A stretch of DNA of 13,890 nucleotides from JAICIG01 sp035532215 (GCA_035532215.1 DATKRK010000383.1:1-13890); one strand, 5' to 3'; numbered from the stretch's first letter, positions 1-6,937 are shown. The notes: generated from the sequence alone by a model not told the origin. Program-made: numbers and translations.

Positions 1-46
1 GGCCCGCGAGACGCCGATCGGGATCGGGGGTAAAATCTTCCCGGAT

Positions 47-66
47 CCCAGGCATAAATGCCTGGG
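47..66. repeat. Short palindrome (REP-like hairpin)
   Basis: CCCAGGCAT (47-55) and ATGCCTGGG (58-66) are perfect 9-bp inverted arms around an AA loop. It resembles the short dispersed palindromes elsewhere in this window but lacks the GTAG/CTAC tetranucleotide seen next to several of them. A T-tract is absent on either side, so a terminator role is not supported. Confidence 0.6.
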
Positions 67-155
67 CTAAGTAAAAGAGCGCCCGTGGCGGTGGCGGCGC
101 GGAACAAAATCGACGTAGACTCGGCCCCGCATCGGGCCTTAAAATCGTGCATTTT

Positions 156-207
156 GCGCAGCCCCACGCGCTCGACTCGCGACACGCGGGGCTGCGCCCC
201 GCCCTAC
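156..207. repeat. REP-like element with CTAC flank
   Basis: GCGCAGCCCC (156-165) pairs with GGGGCTGCGC (188-197). An alternative hairpin GCGGGG/CCCCGC (186-191/197-202) is followed by CTAC (204-207). Read on the minus strand this is GTAG followed by a stem-loop, the layout known for REP sequences linked to RAYT transposases. Assignment to that class is inference; no RAYT gene is in the window. Confidence 0.55.
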
Positions 208-340
208 AGCTACAGCTTAGGCTGTCGTCTTGCCATCCGTAGGAACTCGGGTTGCATTAACCGAAAGCGCGCCGAAAATGCGGGCGACCGCCGCTCGCCG
301 CGTCTTGAAACCCCGCCTTGGAACTTTCGTCGCTTTCAGC

Positions 341-1294
341 ATGACCAGCCAGGCTTTTGCCGCCGATTTGGCTCGTTTCGGTCCCGGCGCCTTGCACTCG
401 GCCGAGACCGGGGGCCGCGTCGTCTCGGCGGCCGAAAGCCGGGCCTATTGCCGGCGCCTGGCCCGCACGCACTACGAGAACTTCCAAGTCGCCAGTTGGC
501 TGCTGCCGCGGGCGCTGCGACCCCACTTCTACCATGTTTACGCCTATTGCCGCTGGTCCGACGACCTGGCCGACGAAACGGGCGACCCCGAGCGCAGTCT
601 TGAATTGCTCGATTGGTGGGAGGACCAATTGCGGGCCTGCTATGCCGGCCGCACGCATCATCCGGTGTTTATCGCCCTCCACGAGACGATTGCCGAATTC
701 GACATCCCGCAGGCGCCTTTTTCCGAGCTGCTGGCAGCTTTCCGGCAAGACCAGCGGCAGACGCGCTATGAAACCTTCGACGACTTGCTAGGCTATTGCC
801 GGAATTCGGCCAATCCGGTCGGCCGGCTGGTGTTGTACTTGTTCCGCTCCCACGACGAGGCCCGCGGCCGCCTCTCGGATGCGGTCTGCACCGGCTTGCA
901 GTTGGCGAACTTCTGTCAGGACGTGGCGAACGACTGGCGACGGGGAAGAATCTATTTGCCGTTGGCCGATTGCCGCGATTTCGGCTACAACGATAGCGAT
1001 TTCGCGGCGGCCGAGGCGAACCGCGACTTCCGCCGGCTGCTGGCTTTCCAGGTCGATCGGGCGGAAGGCTGGCTGCGCAACGGACTGCCGCTGGTCGAGC
1101 AACTGCCGGGCCGCTTGAGAGGCGACGTGTGGTTGTTCGTTCACGGGGGATTGAAGATTTTGGACCGCATTCGCGCGATCGACTTCGACGTCTGGCGCCG
1201 TCGACCCAAGGTCTCGCGAAGCGATCGATTGCGGCTGTTGGCCGGCTGCCTCTGGCGCTGCGTGCCAAGGCGGCGCGGGGAAAGGATTCCATGA
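341..1294 (+). CDS. hpnC: Hydroxysqualene synthase HpnC
   Basis: Squalene/phytoene synthase-family enzyme, 317 residues from the chosen start. In the HpnCDE route known from Rhodopseudomonas and Zymomonas, HpnC converts presqualene diphosphate to hydroxysqualene. Both Mg-diphosphate-binding aspartate motifs are visible: SDDLADE near residues 73-79 and QDVANDW at 193-199, with the HpnC-typical YCRNSANPVGR block at 152-162. The frame stays open upstream to ATGs at 230 and 278, but family similarity begins near ATG 341, so I start there; no strong Shine-Dalgarno helps decide. The stop overlaps the hpnD start by 4 nt (ATGA), indicating translational coupling. HpnC versus HpnD is decided by the gene order C-D-E and the aspartate motif differences. 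Confidence 0.93.
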   Translation: MTSQAFAADLARFGPGALHSAETGGRVVSAAESRAYCRRLARTHYENFQVASWLLPRALRPHFYHVYAYCRWSDDLADETGDPERSLELLDWWEDQLRACYAGRTHHPVFIALHETIAEFDIPQAPFSELLAAFRQDQRQTRYETFDDLLGYCRNSANPVGRLVLYLFRSHDEARGRLSDAVCTGLQLANFCQDVANDWRRGRIYLPLADCRDFGYNDSDFAAAEANRDFRRLLAFQVDRAEGWLRNGLPLVEQLPGRLRGDVWLFVHGGLKILDRIRAIDFDVWRRRPKVSRSDRLRLLAGCLWRCVPRRRGERIP

Positions 1295-2238
1295 ACGCGA
1301 CTCTTCACTCAAGCTACGCTTACTGCGGCCAGCTCACGCGGCGCACGGCCGGCAATTTCTATTACTCGTTTCTGGTGCTGCCGCGCGAAAAGCGGCAGGC
1401 CATGAGCGCCTTGTATGCGTTCTCGCGAGTGACCGACGACCTGGGCGACAACGATCAGCCGGTCGAAATGCGCCGCGCCGCCTTGGTCGCCTGGCGCCGC
1501 GCGCTCCAGCGCGCGCTGGATGGCGCCGCGGAAGGCCGCGTGTTGCCGGCCCTGGTCGATACGCTCCGCCGCTACGGCTTCTCGCCTGCGTATCTGCACG
1601 ATCTGATCGATGGCGTGGAGACGGATCTCCAGCAGACGGACTATCAGACGTTCGACGAGCTGCGCGGCTATTGTCACAAGGTTGCGTCGGCCGTCGGGCT
1701 GTGTTGCATTCACATTTGGGGCTTCACCAACGACGCGGCCTTCGAACCGGCGCGCAAGTGCGGCTTGGCGTTCCAACTGACCAATATTCTGCGCGATCTC
1801 GAAGAAGATGCCGCGGAAGGCCGCGTGTATCTGCCTCAAGAAGATCTGGAGCGGTTCGGCTATTCGGTCCAAGACCTGCGGCAAGGCCTGCGCAACGACC
1901 GCTTCCAGGCGCTGATGCGATTCGAAATCGCCCGGGCCGAACGCTTCTATCAAGAGGCGGCCGATCTCCAGCGCTGGCTGGAGCCCGACGGCAAGACGGT
2001 GTTCGGCGCGATGACCGGCATTTATCGCGGCCTGCTGAATGAGATCAAGCGGCTCGACGGCGACGTGTTCGGCCGCCGCGTGCGGCTCAGCGCCTGGCGC
2101 AAGCTGCGAATCGCCGGCCGCTGGCTGTTCGTGCGCCCGGCCAGCCCCATCGGCCAGCCGCACTTCGTAGAAGCGGCATCCCTGCCGCTTCAAAAAACGC
2201 GGCAAGATGCCGCGTCTACCAAGGCCGCTGCGCGATGA
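1291..2238 (+). CDS. hpnD: Presqualene diphosphate synthase HpnD
   Basis: Squalene/phytoene synthase family, 315 residues; HpnD condenses two farnesyl diphosphates to presqualene diphosphate, the first step of the HpnCDE pathway. Visible motifs are TDDLGD (48-53) and the second aspartate motif TNILRDLEED (164-173) followed by GRVYLPQED. The ATG overlaps the hpnC stop as ATGA and has a purine-rich GGGGAAAGGA just upstream. The last ~24 residues, after roughly residue 291, are unlike the family: they are encoded by a double-hairpin repeat at 2167-2219 that supplies FVEAASLPLQKTRQDAAS. The catalytic core is intact, so the protein is expected to work. The stop overlaps the hpnE start (ATGA). Confidence 0.94.
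   Translation: MNATLHSSYAYCGQLTRRTAGNFYYSFLVLPREKRQAMSALYAFSRVTDDLGDNDQPVEMRRAALVAWRRALQRALDGAAEGRVLPALVDTLRRYGFSPAYLHDLIDGVETDLQQTDYQTFDELRGYCHKVASAVGLCCIHIWGFTNDAAFEPARKCGLAFQLTNILRDLEEDAAEGRVYLPQEDLERFGYSVQDLRQGLRNDRFQALMRFEIARAERFYQEAADLQRWLEPDGKTVFGAMTGIYRGLLNEIKRLDGDVFGRRVRLSAWRKLRIAGRWLFVRPASPIGQPHFVEAASLPLQKTRQDAASTKAAAR
2167..2219. repeat. REP doublet (REPIN-like) inside the 3' end of hpnD
   Basis: Two perfect hairpins sit back to back: AAGCGGCA/TGCCGCTT (2171-2178/2183-2190) and CGCGGCA/TGCCGCG (2198-2204/2208-2214). They are bounded by GTAG (2167-2170) and CTAC (2216-2219). Two inverted stem-loops, each with GTAG at its foot, is the REPIN/BIME arrangement known for RAYT-mobilised REP elements. 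It is translated in frame as the HpnD C-terminus. Confidence 0.75.
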
Positions 2239-3977
2239 CAGGCGCTGCGCCAGTCCCTCTCCCTTTGGGAGAGGGGGTTAAAGCGAAACGCATCGCCGTG
2301 GTCGGCGGCGGCCTGGCGGGGCTGGCGGCGGCGGCGGCCTTGAGCGGGCGCGGCTTCGAGATCGAACTGTTCGAAGCCCGGCGTCAACTTGGCGGCCGTG
2401 CAGCCAGCTTTCGCGATCCGGCCAGCGGAGAACTCGTCGATCATTGCCAGCACGTCAGCATGGGCTGCTGCACGAACCTGGCCGATTTCTGCCGCCGCAC
2501 CGGCATCGCCGACGCCTTCCGACGCGATCGCCAACTTTATTTCTTCGGCCCCGACGGTCGGCAGTATCCATTCGGCGCCAGCCGCTGGCTGCCCGCGCCA
2601 TTGCACCTGGGCCTGGCCTTCCTGCGGCTGGGCTATCTCACGCTCGGCGAGCGCCTGGGCGTGGCGCGGGCGCTGTGGAAGCTGGCTCGCACGAAGATCG
2701 ACGACGATGCTCAGCAGCCGACCGTCGGCGAGTGGCTGCGGCGGCAGGGGCAATCGGCGGCGGCGATCGAGCGTTTTTGGGCCGTGGTGCTGGTCAGCGC
2801 CTTGGGCGAAGATGTCGAGCGGGCTTCATTGGCCGCCACCCGCAAGGTGTTCGTCGACGGCTTCCTGTCGGCCCGCGAGGCGTACGAAGTCGAAGTGCCG
2901 CAGATTCCGCTGGGCGAGCTCTACGGCCGCCGCCTCGAAGCCTGGCTCGACGCGCAAGGCGTGAAACTGTGGCTGGGGGCGCCCGTCGAGCAAGTGGTTG
3001 TCGATCGAATCGCCGCCGGAGAACGCTCATCGGGCGGCGCCTCATCGTGGGGCGGCCTTCCCAGGCCGTCCTCTCCTGACGCCTCATCGTGGGGCGGCCT
3101 TCCCAGGCCGTCCTCCCCTAGCGACCTGGGAAGGTCGCCCCACGGAACGCCGAACTCAGCCGCATCGGCTATGTCCCTTGCAAGCGACGAGCAACCCGGC
3201 GCCACCTTGCGCGCCACGGGGCTGGTTCTTCCCGGCGGCATCCACCGCCCCTTCGATGCCGTCGTCGTCGCCTTGCCTTGGCGCCGCGTGCGCGAAGTCT
3301 TCGACGAGCCGACGTTATCGACCCTGCCCGAGTTGGCCCGCATCGACGAAATCGAGTCGGCGCCGATTACCGGCGTACACCTCTGGTTCGACCGCGAGAT
3401 CACCCCCCTGCCTCACGCCGTGCTGGTCGGCAAGCTGAGCCAATGGGTGTTCAACCGCGGCCAACGACCAGCGAGCGAAGGGGGCTCGCCCGGCATGGAG
3501 GGCCGGGCGCCCTCGCCCGGCATTGGAATGGAGGGCCGGGCGCCCTCGCCCGGCATTGGAATGGAGGGCCGGGCGCCCTCGCCCGGCGGCTATTACTATC
3601 AAGTCGTGATCAGCGCCTCACGCGATCTCGCCGGCCGCGATCGCGACGAGGCGATCGCTCAGATCGTCGCCGAACTAGCCTCTGTCTGGCCTGCGGCCGG
3701 CGCTGCGAAACTGCTTCACGCCCGAATGGTCACCGAGCAAACGGCCGTGTTTTCGGTCCGGCCCGGCCTCGAGCGCCTGCGCCCGCCGCAACAGACTCCG
3801 ATTGCCAATCTTGCCTTGGCGGGCGATTGGACCCGCACCGGCTGGCCCGCCACGATGGAAGGCGCCGTCCGCAGCGGCTACCTCGCCGCCGAAGCGATTT
3901 TGAGAAGCTTTGGGCAGAGCGAAAGAATCGTCGTCGCCGATCTGCCGCGAGGGCGGCTGGCGAAGTGGCTGCTTTAG
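2235..3977 (+). CDS. hpnE: Hydroxysqualene dehydroxylase HpnE, with repeat-derived insertions
   Basis: FAD-dependent amine-oxidase-fold enzyme that reduces hydroxysqualene to squalene, closing the HpnCDE route. The N-terminal dinucleotide fold is clear: VVGGGLAGLAAA at 22-33, the acidic strand end FEARR near 46-50, then LGGRA. The C-terminal FAD-contact region reads NLALAGDWTRTGWPATMEGA. At 580 residues it is about 100 longer than usual for the family. The excess is accounted for by translated repeats: a hairpin at residues ~7-14, a 14-residue tandem repeat plus inverted copy at ~269-303 and its flank, and three copies of an 11-residue unit (MEGRAPSPGIG) at 421-451. All keep frame. Start ATG overlaps the hpnD stop. 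Ends 20 nt before the convergent DUF4166 stop. Function is probably kept if the insertions lie in loops. Confidence 0.9.
   Translation: MTGAAPVPLPLGEGVKAKRIAVVGGGLAGLAAAAALSGRGFEIELFEARRQLGGRAASFRDPASGELVDHCQHVSMGCCTNLADFCRRTGIADAFRRDRQLYFFGPDGRQYPFGASRWLPAPLHLGLAFLRLGYLTLGERLGVARALWKLARTKIDDDAQQPTVGEWLRRQGQSAAAIERFWAVVLVSALGEDVERASLAATRKVFVDGFLSAREAYEVEVPQIPLGELYGRRLEAWLDAQGVKLWLGAPVEQVVVDRIAAGERSSGGASSWGGLPRPSSPDASSWGGLPRPSSPSDLGRSPHGTPNSAASAMSLASDEQPGATLRATGLVLPGGIHRPFDAVVVALPWRRVREVFDEPTLSTLPELARIDEIESAPITGVHLWFDREITPLPHAVLVGKLSQWVFNRGQRPASEGGSPGMEGRAPSPGIGMEGRAPSPGIGMEGRAPSPGGYYYQVVISASRDLAGRDRDEAIAQIVAELASVWPAAGAAKLLHARMVTEQTAVFSVRPGLERLRPPQQTPIANLALAGDWTRTGWPATMEGAVRSGYLAAEAILRSFGQSERIVVADLPRGRLAKWLL
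2255..2275. repeat. 9-bp hairpin repeat in the hpnE 5' end
   Basis: CCCTCTCCC (2255-2263), TTT loop, GGGAGAGGG (2267-2275). It is translated as part of VPLPLGEGV, before the FAD fold begins at about residue 19. It may also fold in the mRNA just after the coupled start codon at 2235. Similar CCCTCTCCC palindromes are common dispersed repeats in bacteria (recalled, not searched). Confidence 0.7.
3039..3144. repeat. In-frame 42-nt tandem repeat plus inverted copy within hpnE
   Basis: Two near-identical 42-nt units start at 3039 and 3081 and encode ASSWGGLPRPSSP(D/S). A third, inverted copy (about 3123-3144, GACCTGGGAAGGTCGCCCC) follows. Each unit carries a small hairpin (GGCCT-TCCC-AGGCC), and the direct and inverted copies could pair over about 22 bp. 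The 42-nt period equals 14 codons, so the frame is preserved. Confidence 0.85.
3495..3587. repeat. Three in-frame 33-nt tandem repeats within hpnE
   Basis: Units start at 3495, 3528 and 3561, the last one truncated. Each contains a perfect hairpin GCCGGGCG-CCCT-CGCCCGGC (first copy 3502-3521). The unit encodes MEGRAPSPGIG. A degenerate half unit (GGGGGCTCGCCCGGC) precedes them at about 3480. The block separates the FNRG and GGYYYQVVISAS segments, which look like normally adjacent HpnE sequence. Confidence 0.88.
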
Positions 3978-3997
3978 CCGGGCGTTGATCGTTCGGC

Positions 3998-4675
3998 TCA
4001 TTCTCGCCGCTCTTCGCGCGTCGGCATGAGGCAGCTCGGAATTTGGTCGTTGCAAACGCTCCGCCACTCCACATCGAACGAGCCGCGGTAGCCGAACAGC
4101 TTCCCGAAACGCGAGTTCGTCACGTTGACTTCGATCCGATATTTCTGACTCGCGTCGTCGAACCACTCGCAGACGTCGGCCACGCCTGAGAACGCGAGCG
4201 GGAAGCGGAAGCCGACAATGCGTTCGTAGAACCGCTGTTCGCCCGAACGCAGCCGCAAGCCGCCCCGGTCGTCGACCGATAGCGAAAGATCGACGGCTAG
4301 GTGCTGGTGCGTGCCCAGATAGTCGACGATGCAGCCGCGTCGATCGCTATACACCATGTAGGCGTCGAAGCGGCGCGGCCGAGGGGTTCGAAACTTGCGA
4401 ATCCAACTGACCGTTTCGCGGCCGAAACGGTCCGTGTAGGCGTAGTTTTCCACCGTAAACGGCACGCCGCGCCCCTGCTCGGGGAACATGATCCGCCGCC
4501 AGGCGCCCAGTTGCAAAAACGGCAGCACGAACGGCGCCCCGTGCCAGATTTCATCCATCACGCCGCGGCCGATCGAGGCGACGCGATCGGCCTCGGAGAA
4601 ACCGAACCGTTCTTGGATCTTGGGATGCAGTCGGGCGAAATCGGCCCCGAGCGCTCGTTGATAAATCGAGATCAT
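3998..4675 (-). CDS. DUF4166 domain protein
   Basis: 225 residues that I recognise as a DUF4166-type protein from the N-terminal pattern IYQRALGADFARLHPKIQ, then SIGRGVMDEIWHG and a run of hydrophobic and aromatic beta-strand-like segments. DUF4166 has no established function. In other bacteria it is found alone or joined to NAD-binding or DoxX-like proteins (from memory). No signal peptide or membrane segment is seen, so it is probably cytoplasmic. Its ATG (4675) overlaps the stop of the upstream SRPBCC-DoxX gene as ATGA, with GAGG about 10 nt upstream, so the two proteins are translationally coupled and likely act together. Its stop faces the hpnE stop across 20 nt. Confidence 0.75.
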   Translation of the reverse strand: MISIYQRALGADFARLHPKIQERFGFSEADRVASIGRGVMDEIWHGAPFVLPFLQLGAWRRIMFPEQGRGVPFTVENYAYTDRFGRETVSWIRKFRTPRPRRFDAYMVYSDRRGCIVDYLGTHQHLAVDLSLSVDDRGGLRLRSGEQRFYERIVGFRFPLAFSGVADVCEWFDDASQKYRIEVNVTNSRFGKLFGYRGSFDVEWRSVCNDQIPSCLMPTREERRE

Positions 4676-5604
4676 TGCTCAACCTCGGGTCTGCTTTCTT
4701 CGGCGTGCTTCGAGGACCTGCTGTAACGGCAATGTGCGGCGGACGGCAGATCGTGCGACGACAGCCAACCAATGCCCGCCAAAACGGCGACCGCGACGTT
4801 CAAAGAGACGGGATTGAACGCGGCCGTCAGGTACGAAGGAGAAAAGATCGCGACCGCCGCCGTGGCCGCGGCCATTAGCACGAGCGTGAACGCGAACAGC
4901 CGCGCGGGGCGCCGGGCAATCAGCACGGCCAGGGCGATCGCGATTTCCGCCCAGCCCAGGATGTGCAACAAGCAGCCGGCCGTCTCGCTCGAAAAGCCGG
5001 CGTCGCGCAGCATGACGAGCTCGTCTGCGTGCGGCCGAAACAGCTTGGGAACGATCCCCTGATAGAGCCACACGAACGCAACGCCCACGCGGGCCAGCCA
5101 GTGAACCGCGCTCAGCCTCAAACTGCTCGCCGGATCGATTCCCTTCTCGATCCACAACCGCAAGCGGTCGAAGCTCCAAGCGGTGGCCCAGGCCATCCAA
5201 CGGCGAAACACGAGCCGATCCAACAGCCGCCCCGCGAAACCGTAGCGGACGCGGTAGTCGTATCGGGTCGCAAAGCGCACCGCGCCGTCGCCGGGGAAGT
5301 ATTTCCAATGGCCGGCGCCCTCGCGAATCAGCGACCTGGGATCGTCCGACCAAAATTTCAACGCCGAGACGCACTCGCCCGCGGCCGTTTCGCGGCTGCC
5401 GACCGTTCGGCCTTGGCCTGCGATCGCCAGCACGCCGATACGCGTTCGGTAGACGAATTGCTGGAGTTGCTCGCCGTCGGGCCGCGGCAAATACTCAATC
5501 TCGCTGAATCTCAGATCCCAGCGCGCGTGCTCGCGCGGATCCTGCGTCCGGCGCCAAAGTTCGTCCAGCGAGCAGCGGATTTCGGTTTCGACATACACGC
5601 CCAT
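4672..5604 (-). CDS. SRPBCC (START-like) domain fused to DoxX-like membrane domain
   Basis: 310 residues. Residues 1-155 look like an SRPBCC/polyketide-cyclase-type ligand-binding fold: an N-terminal strand VYVETEIRCSLDELWRRTQDP, then alternating strands and a long amphipathic C-terminal helix near 133-153. Residues ~165-285 contain four hydrophobic segments (about 167-189, 208-230, 236-255, 265-283), with the WLARVGVAFVWLYQGIVPK opening typical of DoxX-like proteins. The C-terminal ~25 residues are polar. I infer a cytoplasmic hydrophobic-ligand domain tethered to the inner membrane; the substrate is unknown. First gene of a two-gene operon with DUF4166. A 12-bp palindrome lies about 40 nt upstream. 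GGAG upstream of ATG 5604 is a modest ribosome site. Confidence 0.75.
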   Translation of the reverse strand: MGVYVETEIRCSLDELWRRTQDPREHARWDLRFSEIEYLPRPDGEQLQQFVYRTRIGVLAIAGQGRTVGSRETAAGECVSALKFWSDDPRSLIREGAGHWKYFPGDGAVRFATRYDYRVRYGFAGRLLDRLVFRRWMAWATAWSFDRLRLWIEKGIDPASSLRLSAVHWLARVGVAFVWLYQGIVPKLFRPHADELVMLRDAGFSSETAGCLLHILGWAEIAIALAVLIARRPARLFAFTLVLMAAATAAVAIFSPSYLTAAFNPVSLNVAVAVLAGIGWLSSHDLPSAAHCRYSRSSKHAEESRPEVEQ

Positions 5605-5641
5605 CGTTCGCCGCTCCGCTCGTAAGAGGACTCAGGCTCAT

Positions 5642-5653
5642 GGTTCATGAACC
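5642..5653. promoter_or_regulatory. Perfect 12-bp palindrome upstream of the SRPBCC-DoxX operon
   Basis: GGTTCATGAACC lies 38-49 nt upstream of the ATG at 5604. The position and perfect twofold symmetry fit an operator for a dimeric regulator. There is no second copy nearby and no adjacent regulator gene, so this is only a candidate. Confidence 0.3.
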
Positions 5654-5795
5654 GAAAACGCCGCGAGCGATTAACTGCAAAAAAACGCGAGTCGAAAGGC
5701 GGCGGGGTCGCTGTTTTGCGATTCCAAACGGCGCCGCCACGAGCCACGGACTTTGGCCACGGACTTCCCAGCGCGGCCTTCGGCCGCAACCAATC

Positions 5796-5890
5796 GAGCC
5801 ACGGATGAATCACGGATGGATCACGGATGAAAAACAGAGTCGGAAAAACCATGTCCGATCCGTGTTCGATCCGTGTTTCATCCGTGGCTC
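5796..5890. repeat. Inverted repeat built of CACGGAT heptamers
   Basis: Outer arms GAGCCACGGATGA (5796-5808) and TCATCCGTGGCTC (5878-5890) are perfect over 13 bp. The left arm continues as three CACGGAT heptamers at an 11-nt period (5800-5831). The right arm (5858-5889) is one of four 32-nt copies found in the window. It lies between two minus-strand genes. Confidence 0.8.
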
Positions 5891-5983
5891 GCCCCCGCCA
5901 AAAGCGCCGCATGAATCTTCGCGAGACGCGGAGAAATAGAACGTTTGTAGTACGGAGCGAACACGGACGAGTTCCACGCCGGT

Positions 5984-6937
5984 TCATCCGTGTTCGATCC
6001 GTGTTTCATCCGTGGCTTGCGACTCTGGCTTCCGATTTCCGACCTCGACCAACTGCACGATCACGCCGCTCAAAAACTTCGCCAGCTTGTCGCTGGCCAC
6101 GAGCGCGTCTTCCTTCAGCTTGAGCATGTCTTTGATGCTCGCAGGGCGGCGGAAGATGGCGCCGGCGGCGGCGCCGAGCCGGGCGGCTGGGGTTTTTTGT
6201 TTCGCCAGCCGCTCGATATCGGCCGGCAGCTCGTCGTCGACCGCATCGCTCACGATCCGCACGGCCATGAAGCGGGTCTTGGCCTGCCGGCAGACTTCGC
6301 CCACGGCCCACGATTCCATGTCGACGGCCAGAGCTTCGTGCCGCTGCCCCAGCTCGCGTTTTTCCGCGGGCAATCGCACGATGCGGTCGACGGTCAGCAG
6401 GCGGCCGACGTGCAGGCCCGGCGTGGCGGCCACTGCCTCGGGACTGATCTTGAAATCGATCGACAGCCGATGGCCATCGCCGTCGGCGATGCTGTCGGCC
6501 ATGATGATCTCGCCCCGCTTCAGCCGCGGATCGAGCGCGCCGGAAAACCCGGCCGAAATGACCCAGCTCGGGCGATGCCCGGCCAGCAAGGCTTGCGTGC
6601 CGCGGGCGGCGGCCAGGGGACCGACGCCCGCCTCGATCAGCACGACGTTTCGCCCTTTCAGCGAACCCTGCCGGGCGATGAAATCGGTTCCCTGCGTTAC
6701 GACCACGCCGCCCAACAGGTCTTCCAGCCCGCCTTGCTCGATGCCCAGCGCGAAGACCAGCCCCACGTCGCACTGCGCCGGCGCAGCGCCCGTTTCGGCC
6801 GCGGCGGGATCGCGCGAGGCGCCGGACGCGGCGGCATAGAGCTTGGCCTTTGCCTGTTGCTGGAGCCAATTGCGGAGGATCGCTTGCCAGACCAAAGTCG
6901 CCGACTCGCTTGCTAGAATCTCGTGAATCAACGTCAA
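5984..6937 (-). CDS. Nucleoside phosphorylase/nucleosidase family protein (MTA/SAH nucleosidase-like, possibly HpnG-like)
   Basis: 317 residues of the PNP/UDP phosphorylase family, which cleaves the glycosidic bond of nucleosides. Motifs: GVGP at 104-107, SAGFSGAL at 128-135, the catalytic VDMESWAV at 205-212 and SDAVDD at 230-235. About 55 residues precede the fold. HpnG, which removes adenine from adenosylhopane, belongs to this superfamily; the nearby hpnCDE makes that a possibility, but a general MTA/SAH nucleosidase fits equally well. The start is TTG (6937) with GAGGG just upstream; no ATG occurs before the fold. The last ten residues (ATDETRIEHG) and part of the stop come from the repeat copy at 5986-6017, so the native C-terminus has been replaced or extended. 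Confidence 0.8.
   Translation of the reverse strand: MTLIHEILASESATLVWQAILRNWLQQQAKAKLYAAASGASRDPAAAETGAAPAQCDVGLVFALGIEQGGLEDLLGGVVVTQGTDFIARQGSLKGRNVVLIEAGVGPLAAARGTQALLAGHRPSWVISAGFSGALDPRLKRGEIIMADSIADGDGHRLSIDFKISPEAVAATPGLHVGRLLTVDRIVRLPAEKRELGQRHEALAVDMESWAVGEVCRQAKTRFMAVRIVSDAVDDELPADIERLAKQKTPAARLGAAAGAIFRRPASIKDMLKLKEDALVASDKLAKFLSGVIVQLVEVGNRKPESQATDETRIEHG
5986..6017. repeat. 32-nt CACGGAT repeat copy overlapping the nucleosidase 3' end
   Basis: Identical over 32 nt to 5858-5889 and 8242-8273, and to the reverse complement of 8068-8099. On the minus strand it reads three CACGGAT heptamers at an 11-nt period and encodes the C-terminal ATDETRIEHG of the nucleosidase; its edge falls within the TGA stop. 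Confidence 0.9.

Larger units (their letters stand above)
1..340. other. Left-edge non-coding region with palindromic repeats
   Basis: I see no supportable gene here. Open frames that cross this stretch overlap hpnC out of frame and show no recognisable protein. It holds two palindromic elements (47-66 and 156-207, listed separately) and the leader of hpnC. No convincing promoter hexamer pair stands out upstream of hpnC. Confidence 0.6.
5605..5983. other. Intergenic region rich in CACGGAT repeats
   Basis: No believable gene. An open frame running from 5987 to 5511 on the minus strand is mostly translated repeat. The stretch contains the palindrome 5642-5653, the inverted-repeat element 5796-5890, and about 95 nt of unassigned sequence before the next repeat copy at 5986. 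Confidence 0.6.

Noticed and set aside
230..258. Promoter for hpnC (TTGCCA-17-TGCATT)
   Set aside because: The match to consensus is weak and such pairs are frequent by chance; not reported as a feature.
3976..3998. Bidirectional terminator between hpnE and DUF4166
   Set aside because: Only a 5-bp stem (AGCCG/CGGCT) with a 13-nt loop and no T-tract.
5796..6017. CRISPR array from the CACGGAT repeats
   Set aside because: Units are 11 nt apart without unique spacers, copies occur in both orientations, and no cas gene is present.
5990..6916. Plus-strand open frame of 308 codons
   Set aside because: Antisense to the nucleosidase, without recognisable motifs.
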